Below are positions 1 to 9,847 of a DNA stretch of 31,170 nt, in pieces (the stretch's first letter is position 1; each line of letters begins with the position of its first letter). The stretch lies in contig JAGKXB010000038.1 of the NCBI GenBank assembly GCA_021151485.1, positions 1 to 31,170 of the forward strand, written 5' to 3'. This stretch comes from Oxalobacteraceae bacterium. Its GTDB lineage: Bacteria > Pseudomonadota > Gammaproteobacteria > Burkholderiales > Burkholderiaceae_D. The position numbers and the translations under genes were made by a program. The notes beneath the pieces were generated by a model, which ran no database searches, had not been told where the DNA came from, and saw nothing but the letters and a program-made list of their open reading frames with translations.

Positions 1-13
1 AAATAAAAGCAGC

Positions 14-2356
14 TTAAAAACCCGTACCCATTTGGAATTGAAAACTCCTTACTTTATCCTCAGGTTTGGCATTCAAAGGCTTACCATAACTCAATTTCAA
101 AGGCCCAATAGGAGAGACCCAACTCAAACCCAAACCAGTAGCGTAGCGTAATTCCGAGACATTCATCTTTTGTCCCTCCTGAAATACATTGCCCGCATCA
201 AAGAATGTAAACCAACGTAAAGTACGATCATTGCTTGAACCAGGGAATGGGAACTGCAACTCAGCATTCGCGATCAAACGACTACTGCCGCCCAATGGAT
301 CACCATTTTTGTCCAAAGCACCTAATGAAGCACTATCAAACCCACGCACAGAACCTATACCACCTGCAGTAAAGTTCTTAAATATTGGATAAGGCTTACT
401 ACCTAAGCCTCGTCCATAATCAAACTCCCCTTTTAACGCCAATGTCATCGTACGGGAAATTGGCTTGAAGTATTGATGCTCATATATCGTACGGTAATAC
501 TGTAGGTCACCAACCAAACTCAATTCCAAATTAACACGTTGATAACGACCAAAAGTAGGCGCAAGAGCACTATCCCTACTATCTCGTTGCCAGGCAGCTG
601 TTAAAGGATAGGAGTTCGTTGTTGCGGTAACACCATCACCAAAATCCTGAGCATAAGTTAAATAACGCTCAGGACTAGTCGAATTTGTTTCCACCTTTGT
701 ATGCTCAAGCCCAGCGCCAAAAAATACGGTATCCAGCTCAGAATAAGGCACACCAAACCGAATATTGCTACCACTGGTTTGAACCGTGTAATCCCCTGTG
801 CTCACCAATGAAGGACGCGTAGTACGTAAAAACACTTCGACACTACGACTCACACCATCCTCAGTAAAGTAAGGGTTGACATGGGATAAAGCGACCGTCC
901 GATTTAATTTACTAGTATTCACATCCAATCCAACCGTATTACCGCTACCTGCAAAATTGGTCTGCTGAATAGAACTACTGACAGTAAATTTATCACTTTG
1001 GGAAAAACCAGCCCCTACCATGAAGTTACCAGTTGGTTTTTCGGTCACTGAAACATTCACATCCACTTGATCAGCAGTACCTGGCACTTCTGGCGTTTCG
1101 ATATTGACTTCTTTAAAGTACGCCAAACGGTCAACTCTATCACGGGATGTTCTAATTTTATTGCCGTCATACCAAGAACTTTCAAATTGGCGAAATTCAC
1201 GCCGAATCACTTCATCCCTAGTACCCGTATTACCTGAAAAATTAACGCGCCGCACATAAACACGCTTACCTGGATCAATTAATACAGTAAATGCGACTTC
1301 CTTTTTTGCCTTATTCATTTCAGGATGGGCATTGACATTAGCAAAAGCATAACCAAAATCCCCCATGCGTTCAGAAATTTTCTTAGTGCTGTCAGCCAAT
1401 TTCTCACCGGAATACACATCGCCAGTTTTTAATTGCAACAACGATTTTAATTCCGTATCACGGCCCAGCATTTCCCCTTCAAATTTAATGCCTGAAACCG
1501 TATATTTTTCACCTTCGCTAATATTGATCGTAATAAAAATATCTTTTTTATCTGGAGTAATGGAAACTTGCGTCGACTCAACCTGCATTTCAATATAACC
1601 ACGATTCAGATAATAAGATTTCAATGCTTCAAGATCACCACTCAATTTTTGCTTGGAATATTGATCAGCTTTTGTATACCAAGTAAAAAAACCTGGCGTT
1701 CTCAAACTTAATACGCTCAACAATTCTTTATCTGAAAAAACTTTATTGCCGATAATATTAATTTTTCTGATTTTGGACACATCGCCCTCATCCACAGAAA
1801 AATTAATCGTGACGCGATTGCGCTCAATCGGCGTGACAGTAGTCGTAATCTGCGCGCCATATAGCCCACGAGAAAGATACTGACGTTTGAGTTCTTGCTC
1901 TGCGCGATCAATGGAAGCTTTATCGAAAATGCGCGATTCCGCTACGCCAATTTCTTTCAACGCTTTAATCAACACATCTTTTTCAAAAGTTTTAATGCCA
2001 GAAAACTCTAGTGTCGAAATGGTTGGGCGCTCTTCAATCACGACGACAAGTACATCTCCCTCGATCTCTATACGCACATCTTTAAAAAATCCTGTTGCGT
2101 ATAAAGCTTTAATTGCAGCCACACTCTTTTCATCGGTAAACGTATCACCTACGCGAACTGGTAAGTAGTTAAATACCGTTCCGGCTTCAGTACGCTGGAT
2201 CCCTTCCACACGAATATCTTTGACGACGAATGGATCAATCGCCCAAGCATTATTTGAAGAGAAAACCAAGGAGCATAACAATGAGGCAGAAGCTGTCGCA
2301 GCCATTACAGGGCGAAAAAAGCTTGGCATCGCAAAACGATTAGAATGTAATTTCAT
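14..2356 (-). CDS. bamA: Outer membrane protein assembly factor BamA
   Basis: BamA is the Omp85-family core of the BAM complex, which folds beta-barrel proteins into the outer membrane. From the ATG at 2356 it has about 780 residues, normal for the family. A signal peptide (about residues 1-39) ends in NNAWA before IDPF. Five POTRA domains follow to roughly residue 430, beginning with FVVKDIRVEGIQRTEAG. The C-terminal barrel contains the conserved VRGF lid motif (about residues 670-673) and ends in phenylalanine, the usual barrel-insertion signal. The frame extends six bases upstream to a TTG, but the ATG at 2356 is the more normal start; no clear ribosome binding site is seen at either. It is last in the minus-strand rpsB-to-bamA gene run. 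In most relatives rseP lies between dxr and bamA; here it is absent. Its partner bamD is at 21680. Confidence 0.97.
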   Translation of the reverse strand: MKLHSNRFAMPSFFRPVMAATASASLLCSLVFSSNNAWAIDPFVVKDIRVEGIQRTEAGTVFNYLPVRVGDTFTDEKSVAAIKALYATGFFKDVRIEIEGDVLVVVIEERPTISTLEFSGIKTFEKDVLIKALKEIGVAESRIFDKASIDRAEQELKRQYLSRGLYGAQITTTVTPIERNRVTINFSVDEGDVSKIRKINIIGNKVFSDKELLSVLSLRTPGFFTWYTKADQYSKQKLSGDLEALKSYYLNRGYIEMQVESTQVSITPDKKDIFITINISEGEKYTVSGIKFEGEMLGRDTELKSLLQLKTGDVYSGEKLADSTKKISERMGDFGYAFANVNAHPEMNKAKKEVAFTVLIDPGKRVYVRRVNFSGNTGTRDEVIRREFRQFESSWYDGNKIRTSRDRVDRLAYFKEVNIETPEVPGTADQVDVNVSVTEKPTGNFMVGAGFSQSDKFTVSSSIQQTNFAGSGNTVGLDVNTSKLNRTVALSHVNPYFTEDGVSRSVEVFLRTTRPSLVSTGDYTVQTSGSNIRFGVPYSELDTVFFGAGLEHTKVETNSTSPERYLTYAQDFGDGVTATTNSYPLTAAWQRDSRDSALAPTFGRYQRVNLELSLVGDLQYYRTIYEHQYFKPISRTMTLALKGEFDYGRGLGSKPYPIFKNFTAGGIGSVRGFDSASLGALDKNGDPLGGSSRLIANAELQFPFPGSSNDRTLRWFTFFDAGNVFQEGQKMNVSELRYATGLGLSWVSPIGPLKLSYGKPLNAKPEDKVRSFQFQMGTGF

Positions 2357-2510
2357 CAACAAAAACTTAATATTTATGGATTTTTTATAAACTTCTTATG
2401 ACGTGACATCTTATCTAAATTAGCTACTCGAAACTTAAAATGAAGATGCAAGCCGAACGATATCATCGAAAATTGTAGTCATCAATCCGACAGTCCAATA
2501 ATGAGCGAAT
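2357..2510. other. Intergenic gap between dxr and bamA; rseP absent
   Basis: This 154-bp stretch separates the dxr stop from the bamA start. It contains no open frame of useful size and no HExxH or PDZ-like coding remnant of rseP, the site-2 protease gene that normally occupies this place in Betaproteobacteria. On the minus strand weak promoter-like hexamers exist (for instance TTGATG, 17 bases, TATCGT), but nothing convincing. Confidence 0.6.
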
Positions 2511-3695
2511 TTACGACGACAAACATGTGCGAGCTAAATCACGCGCTGCCTTATCTTGCATTAATAAACTATCCAAATTGCTCATAGAGGTAGCGGGCAA
2601 TTTATCCATTACCCGAGCAATTAATTGATCAATTACGCGAAAACCAATTTCACGATTTAAAAATGCCTCTACAGCCACCTCATTGGCAGCATTTAAAATT
2701 GCTGGCGCTGTGCCACCTGCTTGCAATGCCTGATATGCCAATTTAAGGCAAGGAAAACGCTCAAAATCAGGTAACTCAAAATTCAGCTGTGCTATTTGAG
2801 CCAAATCAAGCGGTGCAACGCCAGATTGTATGCGATCAGGAAAAGCTAAAGCATGTGCAATTGGCGTACGCATATCGGGCTGGCCCAGTTGGGCAATCAC
2901 AGAACCATCAACATACGATACCATGGAATGAATCACGCTCTGCGGATGGATTAACACATCAATTTGACCCACCGCCACATCGAATAAATAATGTGCCTCT
3001 ATGACCTCCAACCCCTTATTCATCATGGTGGCGGAATCGACTGAAATTTTCCGCCCCATCGACCAATTGGGATGCGCAACCGCTTCTTCTGGCGTGACGA
3101 ACTCTAAAGTCTCTACAGCACGCTTCAAAAATGGGCCGCCGGAAGCGGTTAAGACTATCTTTGCTACACCTTGATTACGAACTTGCTGCGTTTGTTGTGT
3201 GATAGTTGAAGGTAAGCATTGAAAAATCGCATTATGTTCGCTATCAATCGGCAACAGCATGGCGCCGTTTTTTGAGACAGCATCCATAAACAATTGGCCG
3301 GACATCACCAGCGCTTCTTTGTTTGCCAACAATACCTTTTTGCCCGCATGTGCCGCCGCCAAAGTAGGTGCCAAACCAGCCGCGCCCACGATCGCAGCCA
3401 TCACCGTATCGCATTCGGCTGCGCTCGCGACTTCGCACAAGGCTGCTGTGCCATAATCGACTTGTATCATTAAGCCTTTTTGCCTCAACAAACGCTGCAA
3501 AACCAGTGCTGCATCCGCAGTCCCAACAACAGCCCGTTGCGGGCGAAATTGCTCACACTGCGCAGCAAGTACCTCCACGCGGCTATGCGCAGTCAAGGCA
3601 TAAACGGTATATCGTTCAGGATGCAACGCCAACACTTGCAAGGTAGAAACACCGATTGAACCTGTTGCACCTAGTACCGTAATCCGCTGCGTCAT
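2511..3695 (-). CDS. dxr: 1-deoxy-D-xylulose 5-phosphate reductoisomerase
   Basis: Dxr converts 1-deoxy-D-xylulose 5-phosphate to 2-C-methyl-D-erythritol 4-phosphate with NADPH, the committed step of the MEP isoprenoid pathway in the cytoplasm. The 394-residue length is usual. The NADPH-binding loop GATGSIG is at residues 9-15, followed by the LANKEALVM motif and the metal/substrate motif [13 protein letters not shown]; the flexible loop [19 protein letters not shown] is also intact. It starts at ATG 3695, four bases after the cdsA stop, so the two are probably translated together. The neighbour uppS uses the isoprenoid chains that this pathway feeds. The protein ends shortly after DKAARDLA; the next gene downstream is bamA, not the expected rseP. 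Confidence 0.97.
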   Translation of the reverse strand: MTQRITVLGATGSIGVSTLQVLALHPERYTVYALTAHSRVEVLAAQCEQFRPQRAVVGTADAALVLQRLLRQKGLMIQVDYGTAALCEVASAAECDTVMAAIVGAAGLAPTLAAAHAGKKVLLANKEALVMSGQLFMDAVSKNGAMLLPIDSEHNAIFQCLPSTITQQTQQVRNQGVAKIVLTASGGPFLKRAVETLEFVTPEEAVAHPNWSMGRKISVDSATMMNKGLEVIEAHYLFDVAVGQIDVLIHPQSVIHSMVSYVDGSVIAQLGQPDMRTPIAHALAFPDRIQSGVAPLDLAQIAQLNFELPDFERFPCLKLAYQALQAGGTAPAILNAANEVAVEAFLNREIGFRVIDQLIARVMDKLPATSMSNLDSLLMQDKAARDLARTCLSS

Positions 3696-3699
3696 ATTT

Positions 3700-4608
3700 T
3701 TAATGTAAGAAAGAATTCAATAAAGCCGCAAGTGGTAATACCGGAATTAAGGCATCAATACGATCAAGCACACCGCCATGTCCTGGTAACAAATGACTGC
3801 TGTCTTTCATATTGGCGCGACGTTTCAATTGCGATTCAAACAAATCCCCCACCACACTGGCAGCCACGATTAATGTCAACACCAGTATTAAGCGTAACCA
3901 CCCCCAATGCGACAAAACTTTCACTACAAAAGTATCTTGCAAAACAGGAATGGACTGGCTAGCAATCACACTCACAACAGCGGTAAATAAAACCATCAGC
4001 CAACCACCCATAACACCTTCCCATGATTTTCCTGGGGAAATGGATGGCGCCAATTTGCGCTTGCCATACGCTTTTCCAGAAAAATATGCACCAATATCTG
4101 CAATCCAAACTAATGCCATTACTGATAGTAAATACAGGGCAGAATGCTGAAATAAAACAACTAAAGCAAGGAAAGCAATCAAAATAGTGAAGCTATACAC
4201 TGCGTGTAATAAATGATTGCCCAACACTTTTTGCTGCCTTGGTTGTATTGATTGAATTGACTGGCCTTCTTGTGTTTCTTGTATTTTGATTGCTGGTAAA
4301 CCAGTTGCCAACAATGGGGTAAGCCGTATTAACCAAATGACCGCACCGGCAAAAAACAAATAAGGAAAATAGCTTGTTTTTTGGCCCTGAATCATATTGC
4401 TCATATACAAAATATCAATGAACAATACGCTCCAAACACATGCGCCAGCAATCGGGAATTTGCTCATAAACAGGCGCTGGTTTTCCCAAATTGCCGCGCC
4501 AAAAAACAAAGTGGCGATGATGGAAAACAATACAAAGGAATGAGAAAACAAGATGGGCAGCAAAATGGCCAATAAAACCAATGCTGTAATGATGCGCGCT
4601 TTTAACAT
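3700..4608 (-). CDS. cdsA: Phosphatidate cytidylyltransferase
   Basis: CdsA makes CDP-diacylglycerol from phosphatidic acid and CTP, the branch point of phospholipid synthesis, in the inner membrane. The 302-residue protein is a multi-span hydrophobic protein. It carries the full CDP-diglyceride synthase signature near the C-terminus: SQLKRR, MKD, LPGHGG and DRID in the correct order. The central [10 protein letters not shown] motif is also family-typical. Its ATG overlaps the uppS stop by one base (TAATG), showing translational coupling. A stretch at about residues 110-130 ([20 protein letters not shown]) is a hydrophilic loop that looks like a small local expansion. Confidence 0.96.
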   Translation of the reverse strand: MLKARIITALVLLAILLPILFSHSFVLFSIIATLFFGAAIWENQRLFMSKFPIAGACVWSVLFIDILYMSNMIQGQKTSYFPYLFFAGAVIWLIRLTPLLATGLPAIKIQETQEGQSIQSIQPRQQKVLGNHLLHAVYSFTILIAFLALVVLFQHSALYLLSVMALVWIADIGAYFSGKAYGKRKLAPSISPGKSWEGVMGGWLMVLFTAVVSVIASQSIPVLQDTFVVKVLSHWGWLRLILVLTLIVAASVVGDLFESQLKRRANMKDSSHLLPGHGGVLDRIDALIPVLPLAALLNSFLH

Positions 4609-5360
4609 TAAGAAACCTGTGCCGCTAACTGGGCGCTAGTCCGGCCAAAACGTCTTTCGCGCTGCTGGTACGATTCAATCGCAGCATCCAAAGCCTTAGC
4701 ATCAAAATCTGGCCAATAAGTTTGAGTAAAAAACAATTCTGTATACGCTAACTGCCACAAAAGAAAATTCGAAATACGCTCTTCCCCACCTGTACGGATA
4801 AATAAATCTGGCTCTGGTGCATATGCCATCGACAAATGTGGTGCCAACTCATCTTCGCTAAATGTAGTCGCTCCAGGATGCAAGGCAAGCATTTTATTGA
4901 CAGCTTGCATGATGTCCCAACGTCCGCCGTAATTGGCACAAATAGTCAAAGTCAAACCCTTGTTGTTAGCAGTTTTTCGTTCTGCTTGAGCGATCATTTC
5001 TTGTAATTTTTTATCAAAACGTGTCAAATCACCTACAATTTTCAGGCGTATATTATTGGCATGCATTTTTGCAACTTCTCGCTCCAAAGCCGTCATAAAT
5101 AAACGCATTAAAAGCGTCACTTCATCGGCCGGGCGACGCCAATTTTCCGAACTGAAAGCGAAAATCGTTAGATACTCCACGCCTCGTGTGGTACTCGCTT
5201 CGACAATCTTTCTAACCGCTTCCACGCCTTGGGCATGACCTGCCACGCGTGGCAAAAAACGTTTAGTCGCCCAACGACCATTGCCATCCATGATGATGGC
5301 AATGTGGCGTGGTACCGAAAGCGTATCCGGCACAGCTTGCGTTGAACTGAGAAATGTCAT
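4608..5360 (-). CDS. uppS: Undecaprenyl diphosphate synthase (isoprenyl transferase)
   Basis: UppS condenses farnesyl diphosphate with eight isopentenyl diphosphates in cis configuration to give the C55 carrier lipid used for peptidoglycan and other envelope polymers. The 250-residue protein begins its fold with [13 protein letters not shown]; Asp25 in DGNGRW is the catalytic, magnesium-binding aspartate of the family. The motifs FAFSSENW and [15 protein letters not shown] are intact. It lies 32 bases downstream of frr and overlaps cdsA by one base, so it is part of the same transcript. Confidence 0.97.
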   Translation of the reverse strand: MTFLSSTQAVPDTLSVPRHIAIIMDGNGRWATKRFLPRVAGHAQGVEAVRKIVEASTTRGVEYLTIFAFSSENWRRPADEVTLLMRLFMTALEREVAKMHANNIRLKIVGDLTRFDKKLQEMIAQAERKTANNKGLTLTICANYGGRWDIMQAVNKMLALHPGATTFSEDELAPHLSMAYAPEPDLFIRTGGEERISNFLLWQLAYTELFFTQTYWPDFDAKALDAAIESYQQRERRFGRTSAQLAAQVS

Positions 5361-5392
5361 GTAAAAATAAAAAAGTAAAAATTAAATTTACG

Positions 5393-5962
5393 TCAAACCG
5401 TCAAAATTTCTTTTTCTTTATCAACAATAATCTTATCGACATCCGCAACAAATTTATCAGTTAATTTTTGAATCTCATCTTGAGAACGACGCTCCTCGTC
5501 CTCGGAACAAGCTTTGTCTTTCAATAGTTTTTTTAATGCTTCATTGGCATCACGACGCACATTCCGAATAGAAATTTTTGCATCTTCCGCTTCCCCCTTA
5601 ACCAATTTCACCATTTCTTTACGGCGCTCTTCATTTAAAGGTGGCATAGGGACGCGAATCATTTCTCCTTGCGTCGAAGGATTGAGACCAAGGTCTGCAT
5701 CGCGTATGGCTTTTTCAACCACGCTTAACATTTTCTTTTCCCAAGGCTGTACACCTAATGTACGTGCATCAATCAATGTCACATTTGCAACTTGAGTCAG
5801 CAAAGTTGGATTGCCATAATATTCAACCTGCACATGATCCAAGATACCTGTATGCGCCCGCCCAGTACGCACTTTAGCAAGATTGGCTTTTAAAGCTTCA
5901 ATCGATTTATGCATTCTTTGTTCGGTATTTTTTTTAACTTCGCTAGTACTATTTATACTCAT
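5393..5962 (-). CDS. frr: Ribosome recycling factor
   Basis: RRF works with EF-G to split post-termination ribosomes. The protein has 189 residues against a usual 185-186; the extra residues are in the N-terminal [15 protein letters not shown]. The hallmark [21 protein letters not shown] is present, as are the hinge region and the C-terminal helix of the three-helix bundle, with the conserved [10 protein letters not shown]. An AAGGA ribosome binding site precedes ATG 5962. It lies between pyrH and uppS in the standard order. Confidence 0.98.
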   Translation of the reverse strand: MSINSTSEVKKNTEQRMHKSIEALKANLAKVRTGRAHTGILDHVQVEYYGNPTLLTQVANVTLIDARTLGVQPWEKKMLSVVEKAIRDADLGLNPSTQGEMIRVPMPPLNEERRKEMVKLVKGEAEDAKISIRNVRRDANEALKKLLKDKACSEDEERRSQDEIQKLTDKFVADVDKIIVDKEKEILTV

Positions 5963-6019
5963 AAAACTTTTCCTTTTAAGCTAACTTTGAAGGCAATTTT
6001 TAAAGCAATTTTTAACCGT

Positions 6020-6736
6020 TTATACGTGAACTAAAGTACCTTCATCTTCACCCATGACAACTCTTTTCAGAGCACCAGGTTTAATAATAGAAAAAACTTT
6101 AATGGGCAATTTTTGATCACGGCAAAGTGCGAAAGCCGTTGCATCCATGACTTGTAAATGCTTGGAAATAGCCTCGTTGAATGTAATCGTCGAATAACGT
6201 GTTGCATTCGGATCTTTTTTCGGATCAGCGGTATAAACCCCGTCTACTTTCGTTGCTTTCAGAACAATTTCAGCGCTGATCTCAGAACCACGTAGAGCAG
6301 CTGCAGTATCAGTAGTAAAAAATGGATTGCCCGTCCCGGCTGCAAATACGACAACCTTGCCCTCTTCTAAATATTGCAATGCTTTAGGGCGCACATACGG
6401 CTCTACGATTTGCTCAATGCTGATAGCGGACATAACACGAGCAGTGATACCAACATGACGCATCGCATCGGCTAAAGCGAGAGAATTCATGACCGTCGCC
6501 AACATCCCCATATAATCAGCCGTCGCGCGATCCATGCCTTGAGCACCTGGTGCGACACCGCGGAAGATATTGCCACCACCAATGACAATCGCCAATTCCA
6601 CACCTAAATTTGCCACCTCAGCGACATCATTAACCATCCGATCAATAGTTGCGCGATTAATACCATATGGATCATCCCCCATCAAAGCCTCGCCAGAGAG
6701 CTTGAGAAGAACACGCTTATAAATGGGTTTTGCCAT
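6020..6736 (-). CDS. pyrH: Uridylate (UMP) kinase
   Basis: PyrH phosphorylates UMP to UDP using ATP, in pyrimidine nucleotide synthesis; the bacterial enzyme is a hexameric amino-acid-kinase-fold protein regulated by GTP and UTP. The 238-residue length is typical. Recognisable are [14 protein letters not shown] at the N-terminus, [27 protein letters not shown] and the C-terminal [13 protein letters not shown] and [12 protein letters not shown] strong AAGGAG site lies upstream of ATG 6736. An intrinsic-terminator-like hairpin ends only about 20 bases before the start codon, so the gene may be read by escape past that hairpin. Confidence 0.98.
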   Translation of the reverse strand: MAKPIYKRVLLKLSGEALMGDDPYGINRATIDRMVNDVAEVANLGVELAIVIGGGNIFRGVAPGAQGMDRATADYMGMLATVMNSLALADAMRHVGITARVMSAISIEQIVEPYVRPKALQYLEEGKVVVFAAGTGNPFFTTDTAAALRGSEISAEIVLKATKVDGVYTADPKKDPNATRYSTITFNEAISKHLQVMDATAFALCRDQKLPIKVFSIIKPGALKRVVMGEDEGTLVHV

Positions 6737-6755
6737 GAATGAACTCCTTGTGATT

Positions 6756-6777
6756 AAAAAACGGGCCTTTCGGCCCG
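6756..6777 (-). terminator. Intrinsic terminator-like hairpin between tsf and pyrH
   Basis: On the minus strand a 6-bp stem CGGGCC / GGCCCG with loop GAAA is followed immediately by six T. The stem arms are at 6772-6777 and 6762-6767, the T-run at 6756-6761. This is a good rho-independent terminator for rpsB-tsf. It lies inside the 5' untranslated region of pyrH, leaving no space for a downstream promoter. Confidence 0.85.
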
Positions 6778-6915
6778 CTTTGACTACTTATTGTCACGCA
6801 TCAGTAACTCAATACTTTTCAACGCTTTATCTGTAACAAAAATTTGCAAAAAAACATTGAACGATACTGATAAACAACGCAACACGTAGCACACAATACT
6901 TACAACTTACAATTT

Positions 6916-7800
6916 TTATGCTTGTTTAGCTGCGGCTACTTGTGCAGCAACTTCTGCAGCAAAATCATCTTGTTTCTTTTCAATACCTTCACCCACGACA
7001 TACATGGTGAAAGATTTGACGCTTGCATTTGCCGCCTTTAACATTTGCTCAATTGTTTGCTTGTCATTCTTAACAAACGGCTGATTCAACAACGACACTT
7101 CTTTCAAGTATTTTTGTACCGAACCATCAACCATTTTTGCAACGATATCTGCTGGCTTGCCTGATTCAGCTGCCTTTTGTTCAGCAATTGAGCGCTCTTT
7201 TTCAATTAAATCAGCAGGTACTTGCTCGGCGGATAAAGAAACTGGTTTCATTGCAGCAACATGCATAGCCACGTCTTTACCAACTTGTTCGTCCGCTGCG
7301 TTGAAAGCGACCATGACACCAATGCGTGTGCCGTGCAAATAAGCAGCCAATTTATCGCCAGCAGTTTCAAAACGGGAGAAACGACGAATCGACATATTCT
7401 CACCAATACGCCCCACCAACGCTGCGCGTTGTTCTTCTACTGTTTTGCCATCCAATGGCAAAGCGGACAACGCTGCGACATCCGCTGGATTGTTTTCAGC
7501 GACCAATTTGGCGCATGCATTTGCCAAAGCGAGGAATTCATCATTTTTAGTAACGAAATCAGTTTCACAGTTCACTTCAACCAATGCACCAACACCATTG
7601 GCGATGTAGGTCGCCACAACGCCTTCAGCAGCGATACGGGAAGAAGCTTTGGAAGCCTTGCTACCCAATTTCACACGCAACAACTCCTCCGCTTTGTCCA
7701 TATCGCCATTGGCTTCGGTCAATGCTTTTTTACACTCCATCATAGGCGCGTCAGTTTTCGCGCGTAACTCACCCACCATCGCTGCAGTAATTGCCGCCAT
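6916..7800 (-). CDS. tsf: Elongation factor Ts
   Basis: EF-Ts is the nucleotide exchange factor that regenerates EF-Tu-GTP. The protein has 294 residues. The N-terminal UBA-like domain includes [19 protein letters not shown], including the TD-x-P motif that contacts EF-Tu, followed by the core domains starting near [10 protein letters not shown] (about residues 70-85) and a C-terminal module rich in alanine. A GGAGA site lies a few bases before ATG 7800. It is downstream of rpsB, separated by a hairpin with a T-run, so its expression is probably reduced or tuned relative to rpsB. Confidence 0.98.
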   Translation of the reverse strand: MAAITAAMVGELRAKTDAPMMECKKALTEANGDMDKAEELLRVKLGSKASKASSRIAAEGVVATYIANGVGALVEVNCETDFVTKNDEFLALANACAKLVAENNPADVAALSALPLDGKTVEEQRAALVGRIGENMSIRRFSRFETAGDKLAAYLHGTRIGVMVAFNAADEQVGKDVAMHVAAMKPVSLSAEQVPADLIEKERSIAEQKAAESGKPADIVAKMVDGSVQKYLKEVSLLNQPFVKNDKQTIEQMLKAANASVKSFTMYVVGEGIEKKQDDFAAEVAAQVAAAKQA

Positions 7801-7869
7801 GCTTTTCTCCTAACTTATTTATTACATTTTAAAAATACTTATTTATATTTTTAAAAATTGATTGTCTTT

Positions 7870-7905
7870 TAGAAAAAGGGGCGAACTATTGCTCCTCGCC
7901 CCTTT
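7870..7905 (-). terminator. Hairpin terminator/attenuator between rpsB and tsf
   Basis: Minus-strand reading gives a 10-bp stem AAAGGGGCGA / TCGCCCCTTT (arms 7896-7905 and 7875-7884) with an 11-base loop, and the U-tract continues beyond the stem. It sits between the rpsB stop and the tsf start. In related bacteria a terminator at this place lowers tsf transcription relative to rpsB. Confidence 0.8.
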
Positions 7906-7972
7906 CCTTCACATTAAAAACCAAAACTTAAATTCAAATTAGCTTCAAATTTAAATCCTGATTTAAATTTTA

Positions 7973-8728
7973 TTAAGCCTGACCTTCGACTTCGACGAAG
8001 TCATCATCACCAGCATCACCCTTGATGGCCTCAACCACATCATTCACCGCATTAGCACGCCCTTCAAGAATTGCATCTGCCACACCACGAGCGTACAAAG
8101 CGATCGCCTTGGATGAGTCGTCATTACCTGGAATAACGTAAGTCACACCTTCAGGTGTGTGGTTAGTATCAACAACACCAATAACTGGAATACCTAATTT
8201 TGCAGCTTCAGTAATCGCACCTTTGTGGTAACCAACGTCAACCACGAAAATTGCATCTGGAACGCCACCCATATCCTTGATACCGCCAATTGCTTTTTGC
8301 AATTTGACTATTTCGCGTTGAAACATCAAGGCTTCTTTTTTGCTCAATTTATCAACAGAACCATCTTCTAGGGATGTTTCCATTTCTTTTAAACGCTTGA
8401 TGGAAGTTTTGATTGTTTTGAAGTTGGTCAACATACCGCCCAACCAACGCTGATCAACATAAGGAACACCAGCGCGTTGCGCTTCAGCAGCAATGATTTC
8501 ACGTGCTTGACGTTTGGTACCGACCATCAACACAGTACCGCGGCTGGCGGATACTTGACGGATGTACTTCATTGCCTCCTGGTACATGCCCAGGGTTTTT
8601 TCCAAATTAACAATATGAATTTTATTGCGCTGTCCAAAAATGAACTGCGCCATTTTTGGGTTCCAAAAACGAGTTTGATGACCAAAATGGACACCAGCTT
8701 CCAGCATTTCACGCATAGTAACGGACAT
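7973..8728 (-). CDS. rpsB: 30S ribosomal protein S2
   Basis: S2 binds late to the small subunit near the head-body junction. The 251-residue protein starts [26 protein letters not shown], a near-invariant S2 beginning, and contains [12 protein letters not shown], the [16 protein letters not shown] motif and [27 protein letters not shown]. The acidic tail ([15 protein letters not shown]) is common in Betaproteobacteria. GGAG precedes ATG 8728. A good promoter at 8874-8903 and a structured leader lie upstream, and S2 is known in enterobacteria to repress its own mRNA through the leader; the same is possible here. Confidence 0.98.
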   Translation of the reverse strand: MSVTMREMLEAGVHFGHQTRFWNPKMAQFIFGQRNKIHIVNLEKTLGMYQEAMKYIRQVSASRGTVLMVGTKRQAREIIAAEAQRAGVPYVDQRWLGGMLTNFKTIKTSIKRLKEMETSLEDGSVDKLSKKEALMFQREIVKLQKAIGGIKDMGGVPDAIFVVDVGYHKGAITEAAKLGIPVIGVVDTNHTPEGVTYVIPGNDDSSKAIALYARGVADAILEGRANAVNDVVEAIKGDAGDDDFVEVEGQA

Positions 8729-8750
8729 AGTTTCTCCAGGGTTAGGTCTG

Positions 8751-8795
8751 GAATCCGATCAGCCACTCTAAAGAGCACCCTTTTTGAACGGATTC
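8751..8795 (-). promoter_or_regulatory. Structured 5' leader of rpsB (candidate S2-binding element)
   Basis: Within the roughly 138-base rpsB leader, minus-strand GAATCCG (8789-8795) pairs perfectly with CGGATTC (8751-8757), enclosing an inner hairpin CTCT-TT-AGAG (8766-8775). The element ends about 20 bases before the start codon, near the ribosome binding site. Autoregulation by S2 through a conserved leader is known in gammaproteobacteria; a role here is inference. Confidence 0.45.
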
Positions 8796-8873
8796 GCGAG
8801 TTTAACGATTGATATATTTTCGTACTTACACCGCGTAGCCAACAATCGACCACCTTGGTTTAAGTAACCCAGG

Positions 8874-8903
8874 ATTGTACCTTAATTTTTACAATTCTTT
8901 CAA
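8874..8903 (-). promoter_or_regulatory. Sigma-70 promoter for rpsB-tsf
   Basis: On the minus strand TTGAAA (8898-8903) and TACAAT (8874-8879) are separated by 18 bases, each one mismatch or two from consensus. The predicted start is near 8867, giving a leader of about 138 bases. Confidence 0.7.
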
Positions 8904-8960
8904 GGGGACTTTGCGCCAGATATCTCTATACGCGTTTATGCGTATATTGCATGAAAGGCT

Positions 8961-8966
8961 TATAAT
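8961..8966 (+). promoter_or_regulatory. Probable -10 element for map-glnD
   Basis: A perfect TATAAT lies 51 bases before the map start codon. No good -35 hexamer is found at the correct spacing, so the call rests on the -10 and on the divergent gene arrangement. Confidence 0.45.
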
Positions 8967-9017
8967 TTCCGGCTGCGTTTTTCTTTAATTTTTACTTTTA
9001 CTGATTGCGATTTCCTC

Positions 9018-9842
9018 ATGTCTTCTTCTATTTCCATTAAAACTGCTGATGATATTAAAGGCATGAGGATAGCCGGCAGGCTGGGGGCTGAAGTACTGGA
9101 TTACATCACCCCCTTTGTTAAACCCGGCATCACCACTGGTGAACTGGATCGTCTTTGCCATGAATATATGGTAAATGTACAAAATACCATTCCAGCGCCA
9201 CTCAATTATTGTCCTCCTGGCTATACGCCTTATCCAAAATCGATTTGCACCTCGGTTAACGACGTCATTTGCCACGGCATTCCTGGTGACAAAGTGCTGA
9301 AGAACGGCGATGTTGTCAATATTGATGTCACCGTCATCAAAGATGGTTACCACGGCGATACCAGTCGTATGTTTTTTGTTGGCGAGCCTTCCATCCTGGC
9401 CAAACGCTTAAGCGCTATTACTTTTGAATGTATGTGGTTAGGAATTGCAAAGATCAAACCTGGTGCGTATCTAGGTGACATTGGGTATGTCATTCAACAA
9501 CATGCAGAAAAAGCTGGCTACAGTGTGGTCCGAGAATTTTGTGGTCATGGCATCGGCAAAATTTTTCATGAAGAACCACAGGTATTGCATTATGGTCGCC
9601 CGGGCACGTTGGAAAAATTAGAAGCAGGTATGATTTTTACTGTCGAACCGATGATTAATGCTGGTCGCCGGGAAATTCGTGAAATGAACGATGGTTGGAC
9701 GATCAAAACCAAAGATCGCAGCCTTTCTGCACAATGGGAACATACCGTTCTTGTAACAGAAACAGGATATGAAGTATTGACCACATCGCAAGGTACGCCT
9801 GCTGCCCCTGATTTGATTAAAACCAGCCATTCCGCTGCTTAA
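9018..9842 (+). CDS. map: Methionine aminopeptidase, type I
   Basis: Map removes the initiator methionine from nascent proteins. The 274-residue enzyme has all five metal ligands: Asp103 in NIDVT, Asp114 in HGDTSR, the histidine of GHGIG, the glutamate of TVEPM and the glutamate of QWEHT. His86 in CHGIP is the substrate-contacting histidine. It lacks the N-terminal zinc-finger extension of eukaryotic forms. It diverges from rpsB, the standard betaproteobacterial layout, and its stop is five bases before the glnD start, so the two are probably co-transcribed. Confidence 0.98.
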   Translation: MSSSISIKTADDIKGMRIAGRLGAEVLDYITPFVKPGITTGELDRLCHEYMVNVQNTIPAPLNYCPPGYTPYPKSICTSVNDVICHGIPGDKVLKNGDVVNIDVTVIKDGYHGDTSRMFFVGEPSILAKRLSAITFECMWLGIAKIKPGAYLGDIGYVIQQHAEKAGYSVVREFCGHGIGKIFHEEPQVLHYGRPGTLEKLEAGMIFTVEPMINAGRREIREMNDGWTIKTKDRSLSAQWEHTVLVTETGYEVLTTSQGTPAAPDLIKTSHSAA

Positions 9843-9847
9843 GTTCC

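Noticed and set aside
2357..2510. A residual rseP fragment between dxr and bamA
   Set aside because: The stretch is only 154 bp and shows neither HExxH nor PDZ-type coding in any frame.
2789..3646. Several open frames opposite dxr (e.g. 2789-3004, 3368-3646)
   Set aside because: They are antisense shadows of dxr with no start context or homology.
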